From positions 1,798,001 through 1,862,000 of the forward strand of contig NZ_JBFDUZ010000001.1 of assembly GCF_040719145.1 (NCBI RefSeq): DNA of 64,000 nucleotides, in the 5' to 3' direction. The DNA is from Paenibacillus sp. JQZ6Y-1 (lineage in GTDB: Bacteria; Bacillota; Bacilli; Paenibacillales; Paenibacillaceae). A program made the position numbers and the translations under genes. The notes under the pieces were generated by a model. The model was not told the DNA's origin and made no database searches. It was given only the letters and a program-made list of their open reading frames with translations. Shown piece after piece: positions 36,887 to 46,400 of the stretch (its first letter is position 1; each line of letters starts with the position of its first letter).

Positions 36887-37669
36887 ATGAAAGAAATTAT
36901 TTCGCTGTTTGAGAAACGATTACATATGAATGAAGGGGCTTTAGCGGATGAATCGATGCGGCTGGAGCAACTGAACGAGCTATTGGAACAGATGGCGCTA
37001 GTGCTGCCGTTTGAGAATCGAAGAGTGCTTACAGAGGATGCGTATCGCGTGGATCGTGACTCGCTGCTGGAGCGGCTATTGCTGCATCGTAGTGGAGGTC
37101 TCTGCTATGAGCTGAATACCTTGCTGTACTATGTGTTATCCGCTAAAGGCATGGATGTATCGCTTGTACAAGGGCAGGTCTATGACGCAGCGCTGGGCGA
37201 CTGGTTAAGTATGGGTAATTCGCATATACTGATTATTCTGCAACTGAACGAGCAGCAGTATCTGGTCGACAATGGATTTGGCATCCGATTGCCGCTACGC
37301 GCTGTTCCTTTACATGGCAATCCTGTGGTCAGCCGGAACGGCGAGTTCCGCATATCCACAGAGGATGGATATTGTATTCTTCAGCAAAAACAGCTGCATC
37401 AAAGTCCAGACTGGCAGATATGCTATCGTTTCCGATTGGATGATGTCATTGATGAATCAGTAGTCAACGATATTCAGCAGTTGGTACGTCAGCACCCTGA
37501 TTCCAAATTCAACAAGTCGGTGCTGATTACCCGCTGCACAGACACTGGCAGCATGACACTGACCGATCATTCCTATACCGTTGTAAATCATGGTGATATT
37601 CAAAAAGAGCCTATTGATGATCAGCAATTTGCCGTTCTCGTGCGTGATACTTTCCAATTGGATGTATAA
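36887..37669 (+). CDS. Arylamine N-acetyltransferase
   Basis: 260 residues, typical for NAT enzymes (about 255-280). The catalytic triad is seen: Cys in RSGGLCYELN (about 73), His in SMGNSHILI, and Asp in YLVDNGFG. NATs transfer acetyl from acetyl-CoA to aromatic amines or hydrazines via the cysteine and often detoxify xenobiotics. The more common HxxV after the histidine is changed to HILI, which does not affect the triad. GGAGGG precedes the ATG. A Dabb-domain gene follows after 41 bases, probably co-transcribed. Confidence 0.9.
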   Translation: MKEIISLFEKRLHMNEGALADESMRLEQLNELLEQMALVLPFENRRVLTEDAYRVDRDSLLERLLLHRSGGLCYELNTLLYYVLSAKGMDVSLVQGQVYDAALGDWLSMGNSHILIILQLNEQQYLVDNGFGIRLPLRAVPLHGNPVVSRNGEFRISTEDGYCILQQKQLHQSPDWQICYRFRLDDVIDESVVNDIQQLVRQHPDSKFNKSVLITRCTDTGSMTLTDHSYTVVNHGDIQKEPIDDQQFAVLVRDTFQLDV

Positions 37670-37710
37670 TGGATGGAAATGACTTGAGCATGAACAAGGA
37701 GGAGTACCGA

Positions 37711-38022
37711 ATGAGTACAATCAAGCATATGGTGACATTCTCGCTTCATACTGGTAAGGATAACGAGCAAGCAGACGCATTCCTGAATATGAGCAAGCAG
37801 GAGCTCACAGAGATCCCCGGTGTTCAGCAATTCGAGGTCTTCCGACAGACTAGTGGCAAAAATGACCATGATTACATGTTCTCCATGGTATTCGCTGATC
37901 AAGCTGCATATGACGCGTACAATCAACATCCGGTGCATGTGAAGTATGTAAAAGAGCGCTGGGAAAAGGAAGTTCGCGCGTTTCAGGAAATTGATGTGGT
38001 ACTATACGAACAAAACGCTTAA
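37711..38022 (+). CDS. Dabb (stress-responsive alpha/beta barrel) domain protein
   Basis: 103 residues forming a single dimeric ferredoxin-like Dabb domain: IKHMVTFSLHTGKDN at the start, ELTEIPGVQQFEVF in the middle and the signature HPVHVKYVKERWEKEV near the end. Such proteins are stress-induced or act as small-molecule cyclases; no specific function can be given. The ATG at 37711 follows AAGGAGGAG. Confidence 0.88.
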   Translation: MSTIKHMVTFSLHTGKDNEQADAFLNMSKQELTEIPGVQQFEVFRQTSGKNDHDYMFSMVFADQAAYDAYNQHPVHVKYVKERWEKEVRAFQEIDVVLYEQNA

Positions 38023-38049
38023 CATTTAGCACGCTTGACGCTTCAACTC

Positions 38050-38091
38050 AAAAGCCATGGAAATGATATATCATTCATTTCCATGGCTTTT
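38050..38091 (+). terminator. Bidirectional terminator
   Basis: Perfect 17-base arms (38050-38066, 38075-38091) with an 8-base loop and T-runs on both strands, between the convergent Dabb and oxidoreductase genes. Confidence 0.92.
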
Positions 38092-38103
38092 CCTTTCTTC
38101 TAT

Positions 38104-39258
38104 TTATTTTAAATTGCTGCCTGTAGTAATAACCTGATCCTGAAAATTCTCAACAGAAGCTGTTTTCTCATAAAAGTATGGAACATGCTCTCGAATACCT
38201 TGACGCGTATAAAAGGGATCGTCCATAGCAATCGGAAATGTGACGGTAGTGCCTGTGCTTGCTGATTTGTAAATGCCGATGATCAATTCCAGCGTATCTC
38301 GACCGCTATGTCCATCGATCAGCAGCGGCGTGCCTTGTTCGATAGCGGATAGCATATGATCGATTTGACCAGTATGCCCTTCATACCGCAGTTCCGGCAG
38401 AGAATCATAATACGTCTGAATATCGGCAGCAAGAGTGGAATGCGGCTCAGGGAATCCGTTAGGCAGTGAACGGGAACATACCAATTCCCATGGCGCAGAG
38501 ACGCGAGCATGCTCACCTTGAAAAATCAATTGCTGCTGTTCTCCATGATGAACAACAGAGCTTGTGATCTGTCCAAGACCGCCATTTTCAAATGTTACCA
38601 TCGCGATGGATATATCCTCAACCTCAGCGTTATCGTGCATCGTGTTGCTCATAAACGCATGCAGCTTAGTTGGCGAACCCATCATCCATAACAGAGCATC
38701 GATATGGTGAACGGCATGATTCAGCGTACAGCCGCCGCCTTCGCTTTCCCATGTGCCGCGCCACCACAGATCATAGTAATTATGTCCACGCCACCAGTAG
38801 GAATCCACCTGTACATGGGCGATACGACCGATCATTCCGCTGTCGAGCACGGATTTCAATTTCATCATTGGTGTACGAAAGCGATTTTGGCTGACGACGG
38901 AGAGCAGCTTACCGCTCTGTTCGGTCGCCTGCAAAATAGCATCACATTCCTCTAATGAAGAAGCCATAGGCTTTTCCAGTAGTACGTGTTTGCCTGCCTG
39001 TAGGCAGTGGACAGCAAGATCGGCATGCGTATGCGGAGGTGTGCAGATGGAGATCAGATCAATAGATTGATCTAGTAATGCAGTATAATCACTATAGGCA
39101 GTTGCAGCGTGCAGCTGATATTCGTCGATTCGTGTTTGTGCCTTGTTTTCATACATATCCGCGACAGCAACAATGGTGCATCGATCTGTAAAGGTGAGAT
39201 ACGCTTCGATATGAGCTCTACTGATCGCCCCGGCACCGATGATGGCTACATTTAGCAT
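38104..39258 (-). CDS. Gfo/Idh/MocA family oxidoreductase
   Basis: 384 residues. The N-terminal Rossmann fold has IGAGAISRAHIEAY, then TPPHTHADLAVHCLQAGKHVLLEKPMA with the catalytic lysine of the EKP motif near 96. The C-terminal sheet domain has GGGCTLNHAVHHIDALLWM with the usual histidine. The family oxidises or reduces sugars and inositols with NAD(P). Divergent to an AraC regulator that probably controls it, with a GH18 gene beyond, so amino-sugar or glycan metabolism is plausible. Confidence 0.9.
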   Translation of the reverse strand: MLNVAIIGAGAISRAHIEAYLTFTDRCTIVAVADMYENKAQTRIDEYQLHAATAYSDYTALLDQSIDLISICTPPHTHADLAVHCLQAGKHVLLEKPMASSLEECDAILQATEQSGKLLSVVSQNRFRTPMMKLKSVLDSGMIGRIAHVQVDSYWWRGHNYYDLWWRGTWESEGGGCTLNHAVHHIDALLWMMGSPTKLHAFMSNTMHDNAEVEDISIAMVTFENGGLGQITSSVVHHGEQQQLIFQGEHARVSAPWELVCSRSLPNGFPEPHSTLAADIQTYYDSLPELRYEGHTGQIDHMLSAIEQGTPLLIDGHSGRDTLELIIGIYKSASTGTTVTFPIAMDDPFYTRQGIREHVPYFYEKTASVENFQDQVITTGSNLK

Positions 39259-39383
39259 AGAACAGAATCACAACTCCTTTGATAGATTTGTGATAAGAAT
39301 ATATGGAAAAAGTGTCCAACAATGATGCCATATTGCGTTAAAATGTTTATATCTTGTGGTTATGTCGGAGGAGGAGCAAGCCC

Positions 39384-40220
39384 ATGTTTCATGGCAACTG
39401 GTTCTGGTATGAGCATCGCAAAACATCAACCGAATCTTTTCACAACGTGTTCCATGCGCATTCGCAGATGGAATTGACCTATGTGCATGAGGGTAGAGGG
39501 CAACTAATCAGCGATAAAGCAACGTATTATATTCAGCCGGGGACACTTCTTGTATTCCCGCCGTTTCAGCTGCATCATGTGCAGATACAGGTGACGGAAG
39601 AGCAGCCGTTTATCCGAAGTGTGCTGGCATTTGAAGCTGCGCCAGTGTACAAATATTTGAATGATTTTCCGAGTCTACGCAGCTTTTTTCAACGGTTGGT
39701 TCTGAATCAGATCCATGTGCAACCAGTGCTGGCGATGGATGAATACGATCCGCTGGTGGCACTGATGCAGCAATTTCGTGAGGGAATGGAGCATATCACG
39801 GAGATGGAATTGGAGGAGCATATCGGTCTTTTCCTGCTTGGACTGATCTATCAACTACGTCAGCGTCCGCAAGAACATTCCGCCTTTGCTAAAAAGCAGC
39901 ATCAGCATGTGGAGGATATCATTCAATGGATTGAACAACACTATATGGAAACTTTTCGTTTGGAGCATGTGGCTAATGAGCTACATCTGTCGTCGTATCA
40001 TATGGCTCATTTGTTCAAAGAGGCAACCGGCACGACGATTGGCATGTATACGCGCGCAACCCGCATTCGTCATGCGTGTTCATTGCTGCGCAAATCCAAT
40101 CTACCTCTGTCTGAAGTGGGCTATCGGGTAGGGCTACCGAATCCATCGTATTTCAGTAAATTATTCAGTGATATGATGGGAGTCACGCCGTTAGCCTATC
40201 GTCAGCGATTGATGAAATAG
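39384..40220 (+). CDS. AraC family regulator with cupin sensor domain
   Basis: 278 residues. An N-terminal cupin-like sensor (HAHSQMELTYVHEGRGQL, YIQPGTLLVFPPFQLHHV) is followed by two helix-turn-helix motifs (FRLEHVANELHLSSYHMAHLFKEATG and LPLSEVGYRVGLPNPSYFSKLF). The histidine-rich cupin start and the divergent Gfo/Idh/MocA gene suggest a carbohydrate-responsive activator of that gene. ATG 39384 follows GGAGGAGGAG; upstream in-frame starts have no ribosome binding site. Confidence 0.9.
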   Translation: MFHGNWFWYEHRKTSTESFHNVFHAHSQMELTYVHEGRGQLISDKATYYIQPGTLLVFPPFQLHHVQIQVTEEQPFIRSVLAFEAAPVYKYLNDFPSLRSFFQRLVLNQIHVQPVLAMDEYDPLVALMQQFREGMEHITEMELEEHIGLFLLGLIYQLRQRPQEHSAFAKKQHQHVEDIIQWIEQHYMETFRLEHVANELHLSSYHMAHLFKEATGTTIGMYTRATRIRHACSLLRKSNLPLSEVGYRVGLPNPSYFSKLFSDMMGVTPLAYRQRLMK

Positions 40221-40238
40221 CAGCTAGGAGACATGATT

Positions 40239-41342
40239 ATGAATAGAAAAACCAGTCTTATATTGGCGCTGCTGCTTGGTATCGCCATGATCGGCACCGC
40301 TGTTGTATGGGCTACCAGTGCGCCAAACCGTACGACTATACCTGCATCGTCTGCATCATCGACTTCGCCATATGCGCAGGCTTCACCGCTTGTGCTTGGT
40401 TATTATACAGAAGCTTCAGCGCAAGCTTTTACCAACTATCATCCATATATGAATCAGCTCTCTACGGATACACTAAATACGGATGCCGAAGGAAACCTGA
40501 TCGGAACAACGCCTCGTCAAGCGATTCAACAGGCAAGGCAGTGGCATATGAGCACATTTGCATTGGTGTCCAACTATGGCGAAACCGACTGGGACCCACA
40601 TGCCGCACATGAGGTAATGACCCATCCTTCTGCGCGTAAGAAGCTAATTGCCGGTCTATTACAAACAGTAAAGCAAAATCGCTACACGGGTGTCAATCTG
40701 GACTTTGAATCATTAGTACCGGAAGATCGTGACGCATTGAGCGCCTTTGTACGTGATACAGCCAAGGTGATGAAGAAGAACGGATTCCAAACAATGGTAT
40801 CTATACCCGCCAAGCAGCAGGATGATCTAAAAGATAGTTGGGCTGGCGCTTACGATTATGCGGCGATTGGCAAAGCAGTCGATTGGCTACAAGTGATGAC
40901 GTACGATGAGCATGGAACATGGAGTGAGCCCGGCTCGTCCGCAGGCAGAGATTGGATACAGGCTTCCCTTGCGTTTGCGGTGAAAGAAGTACCTGCCCGC
41001 AAAATATTGATGGGATTACCTGCTTACGGTAATGATTGGAATGTAAAACAGACCGCATCTGGGGAGTATGCGGATAATACTATGGTTCCATGGAAAGCTA
41101 CAACATCCCTACTGGCAAAATATCATACAACCGGAACACGTGATCAGGCATCCGGCTCTATGGTGGCGCATTATACGGATACCAATGGAGAGCCACATGA
41201 AGTCTGGTACGAGGATGCAACCAGCATCAGGCAAAAAGCAAAGCTCGTTCAAAACTACCATCTGGCTGGTGTGTCCATGTACGCAATTGGCATGGAGAAT
41301 GAGGATTTCTGGAAAGCAGTGCAGGCAGGCTTGCAACAGTAA
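40239..41342 (+). CDS. Secreted/anchored GH18-type glycoside hydrolase
   Basis: 367 residues with an N-terminal signal peptide or anchor (about 5-28) and a low-complexity Ser/Ala linker. The catalytic barrel has TGVNLDFESL (about 150; the glutamate of the GH18 DxxDxE motif), VDWLQVMTYDEHG, KILMGLPAYGNDW and GVSMYAIGMENEDFW. It resembles spore/cell-wall GH18 proteins such as YdhD or YaaH without their LysM repeats. It likely cleaves GlcNAc-containing polymers. ATG 40239 is eight bases after AGGAG. It lies 18 bases behind the AraC gene and is likely co-transcribed. Confidence 0.87.
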   Translation: MNRKTSLILALLLGIAMIGTAVVWATSAPNRTTIPASSASSTSPYAQASPLVLGYYTEASAQAFTNYHPYMNQLSTDTLNTDAEGNLIGTTPRQAIQQARQWHMSTFALVSNYGETDWDPHAAHEVMTHPSARKKLIAGLLQTVKQNRYTGVNLDFESLVPEDRDALSAFVRDTAKVMKKNGFQTMVSIPAKQQDDLKDSWAGAYDYAAIGKAVDWLQVMTYDEHGTWSEPGSSAGRDWIQASLAFAVKEVPARKILMGLPAYGNDWNVKQTASGEYADNTMVPWKATTSLLAKYHTTGTRDQASGSMVAHYTDTNGEPHEVWYEDATSIRQKAKLVQNYHLAGVSMYAIGMENEDFWKAVQAGLQQ

Positions 41343-41373
41343 ATGGATTGACTATTCAGCATATATAAACATA

Positions 41374-41441
41374 AACAAGCAACCCAATGGATGGTTGGCT
41401 ACACCGAAAGAGTAGCCGACATTCAACTGGAGTTGCTTGTT
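41374..41441 (+). terminator. Long interrupted hairpin between convergent genes
   Basis: Outer arms AACAAGCAAC / GTTGCTTGTT are perfect; an inner TTGGCTAC / GTAGCCGA stem is near-perfect. No long T-run. Probably a terminator for GH18 and the opposite AraC gene. Confidence 0.6.
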
Positions 41442-41480
41442 ATGCTTATTGAATAAACGCTTTATTGAATAGACACCTAT

Positions 41481-42419
41481 TTATTTCACAGATACCTGCG
41501 TATCCGCTAGTAGATTGCGCATATCCTGAATATTTTGCATTGGTGGCTTGCCATATAATCTCGCATACTCACGGCTAAACTGCGATGGGCTTTCATAACC
41601 AACCAAAAAAGCAGCATCCGCTGCTTGCATCGCTTCGGTCAGCATCAATCGCTGCGCTTCCTGCAAACGAATCGTTTTCTGATATTGCAACGGGCTCATC
41701 GTTGTAATGCGTTTAAAATGCTTATGAAATGCCGAACTGCTCAAATGAACATCACGTGCCAGCTGTTCCATTTCTAGCGGCTTGTTGTACTCACGCTTGA
41801 TGACTTGAATGGTTGCTGCAATACGGGACGAGTAGCTGTCTGTAACTGCAAACGGATATAACACATGCCCCTGTTCACTTTGCAGAATACGGTAAACTAG
41901 CTCACGAATGATCAGAGGGGATAGCACCGCAATATCCTCTGGATGATCCAGCAATTGCAGCAGCCGCACGACCGTATCCAGTATCGGCGACGACATCGGA
42001 TTGATCGTGATCCCTTGACTAGTTTCGGTAGTGGATGGTAACGGATGCTCCATCATACGAACGACATCCAGAATCACATCGGTATCAAAACTTAATTTTA
42101 GCCCTAGATAAGGAATCTCCGACGATGCTTCACTAATCCGCCCCATAATCGGTAGATCGACAGACGTAATCAGAAAGGAATCAGGATCATAACGGTACAT
42201 TTCATCAGCAAGCATCGCAGTCTTGGCTCCCTGAACGACGATGCAGATCGATGGCTTGTAGACCGTAATGAGCGGTTCCGATACTTCCTCCGCGCGTACG
42301 ATGGATAAAAGAGGAATGCTCGTCTGACATGTCCCTGTTGTAGGCGTATGTCGTGTGATGATCTGTTGAAGCTGCTGTAATGCATGGTCTAGACGCTGAC
42401 GTTCATCTACTGAGTTCAT
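41481..42419 (-). CDS. AraC family regulator (AraC_N type)
   Basis: 312 residues. The N-terminal AraC_N sensor has IPLLSIVRAEE, VYKPSICIVVQGAK and a SVDLPIMGRI segment. The C-terminal double helix-turn-helix has MEQLARDVHLSSSAFHKHFKRIT and AAFLVGYESPSQFSREYARLYG. The start is the ATG at 42419 behind AGGAGCG; a longer frame has no ribosome binding site. It diverges from an SDR gene that it presumably regulates. It is clearly paralogous to the AraC protein at 60481-61380, which is also divergent from an SDR gene. Confidence 0.92.
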   Translation of the reverse strand: MNSVDERQRLDHALQQLQQIITRHTPTTGTCQTSIPLLSIVRAEEVSEPLITVYKPSICIVVQGAKTAMLADEMYRYDPDSFLITSVDLPIMGRISEASSEIPYLGLKLSFDTDVILDVVRMMEHPLPSTTETSQGITINPMSSPILDTVVRLLQLLDHPEDIAVLSPLIIRELVYRILQSEQGHVLYPFAVTDSYSSRIAATIQVIKREYNKPLEMEQLARDVHLSSSAFHKHFKRITTMSPLQYQKTIRLQEAQRLMLTEAMQAADAAFLVGYESPSQFSREYARLYGKPPMQNIQDMRNLLADTQVSVK

Positions 42420-42595
42420 AGGAAGGCGCTCCTGTCGAGAAGGATTTATTTTATTATAAAAACAGCAAACAAAAATAGGCAAGCGACATACAGGATTATT
42501 CTACCGTCACCGCAGAGGGAGGCTTTATACTGAATACAGACGATCACGAGAGAGTGAGTAGATCGAATCTGTAGGTATAGAGGAGAGTGTGTAGT

Positions 42596-43330
42596 ATGGA
42601 AGCAACAAAAACAGCCATTGTAACCGGAGCATCACGCGGCATTGGTCGCCAAATCGCTATTCAATTGGCACAGTCGGGCATAAACGTCATCGTTAACTAC
42701 GCATCCAGCAGCGCCAAAGCCGAAGAAGTCGTCACCTTGATCCGCAATGCTGGCGGTGAAGCGACAGCGATTCAAGCCGATATAAGCAAAGTCAGTGAAG
42801 TGGAGCGACTATTTAACGAAACTCTCCAACAGTACGGAGCTGTTGATATTTTGATTAATAATGCTGGAACGATGAATATGGCAACGCTCGATACAGTCAC
42901 AGAAGAGGAATTTGATCAGCATATGGCACTGAATGTCAAAGGAACGTATTTTGCTTGCCAACAAGCGATGCAGCATATGCGCGAGGGCGGTACTATTATT
43001 AACTTCTCCACATCGGTATCAGGAGCAATGCTGCCAGGATATAGCTTGTATGGCGCAACCAAAGGTGCAGTCGAGCAGCTGACACGTCAACTCGCCAAAG
43101 AATTCGGACCGAAGGGCATTACGATTAACAGCATCGCTCCGGGACAGGTAGCGACCGATCTGTTCTTAAATGGCAAATCTGACGAGCTAGTGGAGTCATA
43201 TCGACGGATGAATGCGTTTGGTCGATTAGGAGAGCCTGAGGATATTGCTAATGCGGTAGAACTACTAGTTAGCGACAAGTCTCGCTGGATTACTGGGCAA
43301 ACTATTCGTGTGAATGGTGGATTTAACTGA
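42596..43330 (+). CDS. SDR family oxidoreductase (3-oxoacyl-ACP reductase-like)
   Basis: 244 residues, a classical short-chain dehydrogenase: TGASRGIG cofactor motif, NNAG (about 87), catalytic Ser (FSTSVSG), Tyr-x-x-x-Lys (YGATK, about 151-155), and the IAPGQVATD and GQTIRVNGGF ends. The RGIGR plus downstream residues suggest NADPH use. The substrate is unknown. It diverges from the AraC regulator. ATG 42596 follows GGAGAG. Confidence 0.92.
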   Translation: MEATKTAIVTGASRGIGRQIAIQLAQSGINVIVNYASSSAKAEEVVTLIRNAGGEATAIQADISKVSEVERLFNETLQQYGAVDILINNAGTMNMATLDTVTEEEFDQHMALNVKGTYFACQQAMQHMREGGTIINFSTSVSGAMLPGYSLYGATKGAVEQLTRQLAKEFGPKGITINSIAPGQVATDLFLNGKSDELVESYRRMNAFGRLGEPEDIANAVELLVSDKSRWITGQTIRVNGGFN

Positions 43331-43354
43331 GTTAGAGAATGTCCGATTTTCCTC

Positions 43355-43383
43355 TTTGCTTTTTTTCTAAAATGCAGTATGAT
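43355..43383 (+). promoter_or_regulatory. Weak promoter candidate before the leader hairpin
   Basis: TATGAT at 43378-43383 matches the -10 consensus in five positions, with a poor -35 (TTGCTT, 43356-43361) at 16 bases. GATAATGACAAT directly after it resembles a Fur half-site, too weakly to call. Confidence 0.35.
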
Positions 43384-43409
43384 AATGACAATTACATGAA
43401 GTTACGAGG

Positions 43410-43458
43410 AAGCACCTCGCTTATAGATATTTTTATATCTATGGCGAGGTGCTTTTTT
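43410..43458 (+). terminator. Terminator-like leader hairpin just upstream of the SLH protein gene
   Basis: AAGCACCTCGC (43410-43420) pairs with GCGAGGTGCTT (43444-43454), and TATAGATAT with ATATCTAT inside, followed by TTTTTT. It could terminate the SDR transcript, but it ends only eight bases before the GGAGG (43467-43471) of the next gene, so it may also act as a transcription attenuator. Confidence 0.75.
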
Positions 43459-43479
43459 GTCTTCTCGGAGGCGATTGAA

Positions 43480-46400
43480 TTGAAAATGATCCAAGATTCA
43501 AATGTACCACAAGACCAACAACGTAAGATGATGAGTAGCAATCGACATCTATTTCGTCCCAAATTGATTCAAACTTCTCTATGTACGCTCATTCTTGCAT
43601 CTGCTTTTGGTCCTATTCCCACTGCTTCGGCAGCAAGCGTTACAGCTAATATTACATCCATCAAAGCAAATGCTGATTCCGTACACCTTGAGTTTTCTGT
43701 GCCGTTAGCAGATTCAGATGTGCTATTTAAGACTGGCTTTGAAAGTGGTGAGCCGCAGTTAAATCTTAACTGGCATGGCACAGGCAATCAGTCGTATGTG
43801 ACTACAGACCAATCCCATGGCACAGTGCTTCAATTGACAGATACAATCAATACGCAAAAAGGTAATTATTATGATAATGTAGGTGGCGCTACATCTAGTG
43901 TTGACAGTATGGCACAATACGGTATCCCATCCATCAAGGCAGCCAGTAAGTTGACTATGCAGTATGATTTAAAAATCACAGGCGATAATGCGAATATTTT
44001 ACCTTTCTTCGGGAGTTTGTGGAAGATGAAAGGAGACGCTCTTGTTGACAATTCAGGTTATGTAGTAAAATTTGCACAATCTACAGCATTCTCATCATCG
44101 TCTGCACCCACCAAGTTTTATGTAACAACAGATAACGGAGTAGTTAATATACAGGATGGCGTTTTAGTAACGCTTATCTCATCCAAAGATGCTAATTATG
44201 GCTGGGGTTATATGTACTATCGATTCAATAAGTCGGATAATAGTATGAATCTTTTAACAAACTATATGACACAACCGACATCCGTTACGATAGGCGGCTC
44301 GGGCATTTCTTCATCGCGTGCTGGAGAAACATTTGCTGCTGGTGATACAGTTCTAAGCCTTTCAAATTTTGGTGATATATGGGCAGGGGCAAAGACATTT
44401 AATAAGACTACGGATTGGATTACATATAACAATAGCTTTGATCTACCAACCACAGGATATGATCCTGATAAGTACGGTGCACAATTCTATACCCGCTGGG
44501 CAACCAATGGACAGTTACAATTGGATAATATCAAGATTGGCTATGCTGAAAAAGCGATCATCTATCGTGATGGAACGCAAGTCTATGCCGGCTATGATTC
44601 AAACTATACAGATACAGGCGCTACAGATCATGTTAGCCCTGATCCTGTTTCCGATGAGTCGTTGCATTATACGTACTCCCAAGACACCAGACAAGTCATC
44701 GCTTCATGGGCGCCCGCGACTGATCGCGGCACGTATTATCATTATCAAATTCAAGGACAACTACGCGATGGTACTGTCGGACAAGTTCAACCTGCACAAA
44801 CTGCACTCGTCACTTCAGGCATCAAAGGCTATATTGTAACCACAGATGATTCCTCTACAACCAAAATCGTATCAGGTGACATTGCAACAATGAGTACATC
44901 GTATACATTTACACCAACTGAGGATAAACGATACATCCATATTGCTCCTGTTGATAATAATGGAAATATCGGTGAAACCAAAACAATGACCCTGGCTGAT
45001 AACGATCTGCCAGTATTAACATTAACTCCATCAACACAAACACCAACGAAATCGGACGTTCTTGTCTCTATCACTGCTACCGATGATACAACATGGATTA
45101 CTCATACCACATTACCAAACGGTGAGAATGTGGCATCAGGCAACACGTCATTTATTGCTAAGGAAAATGGAACATACACCGTGACGGCGCGGGACTTTTT
45201 AGGGAATACAACAAGCCAGTCAATCACCATCTCCAATATTGATAAAGACAGCCCTGTCATTACATTCACTCCAGATGGTTCCGATTGGCAACCAGACAAG
45301 CTGAATGTTAATGTACTCACCAATGATCGTATACTGAAGACAGTAGCGTATATCGTCAATCAAGAAGCGACACGTCCAGATCATAATGCAGCTTGGATAG
45401 ACGGAAGCGAGAACTTCTCCATTACCTTGCCAGCTGAAAATGAAGGGGGATGGTATGTACACGTTGTTGCTCTAGATTCTGCTGGCAATGAGTCGTACAG
45501 TCGTTCTCAAGCATTTCGGATAAAAGCTTTACCAAGCAAGCTTTCGGATAGCGATATTAGCTTACGTTCTTACTCTACAGATAGCATTACGGGTATACTA
45601 GCAACCCATTTAGATGCATACTATGAAGTGAAGAATACAACAACCGGAACAACGACGATCATTCCTGCGGGAAGGTCTACCTTTGTAGATACACATTTGG
45701 CTTCGGGAACGTTGTATGAATATATCATTACACCCATCAATGCTTCGGGTCGGGGACAAAGTACAATCGTGCACTATCTTACTTTACCGGCTGCTGCAAC
45801 ATTTGATGGAGCCTATCCACATTCCGAAACATCGGTAGAAGTGAAACTTAAACCAGTACAATCGGCAGATCACTATCTCTATATCCTGACCGATAAAAAT
45901 GGAAACACAGTGTCTAACGGCATCATGGGTACTAGTCATGTTTTTGATGGTCTGCTGCCCAATAATAAATACACGCTTATCACAGAAGCCGTAAATTCGT
46001 CCGGTCAAAGTTTAGAGAGCCGCTACACCTTCCTAACGTTGCCTTCACTATCTCATTTAAGCGTGGTAGCTGTCGGCGTTGATTATGCAAAGCTATCTTG
46101 GGATACTGTTACTGGTGATGTGTACTACGATGTCAAGCGAAATGATCAGCATATCGTTACGGTTACGGGTGAAACATACTCAACGGTGACGAATACAACG
46201 TACAATCAGTACGATATTGCGTATCGCAATGCCAGTGTATGGTTGGGCGATTATAATCTTACATCAGGCACGGAATACAATTATGCGATTGCTGTGAGCA
46301 ATGCTAGTGGTCAAAGCAATTTTAAAAATATTTCCTTATGGACGCTACCAGCTGCTCCAGAGATCTATAAAAGAAATACAACAACAGAAACAGCCGCCTA

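Noticed and set aside
43381-43399. Fur-like sequence near the SLH protein leader
   Set aside because: Only about 13 of 19 positions match and the second half-site is missing.
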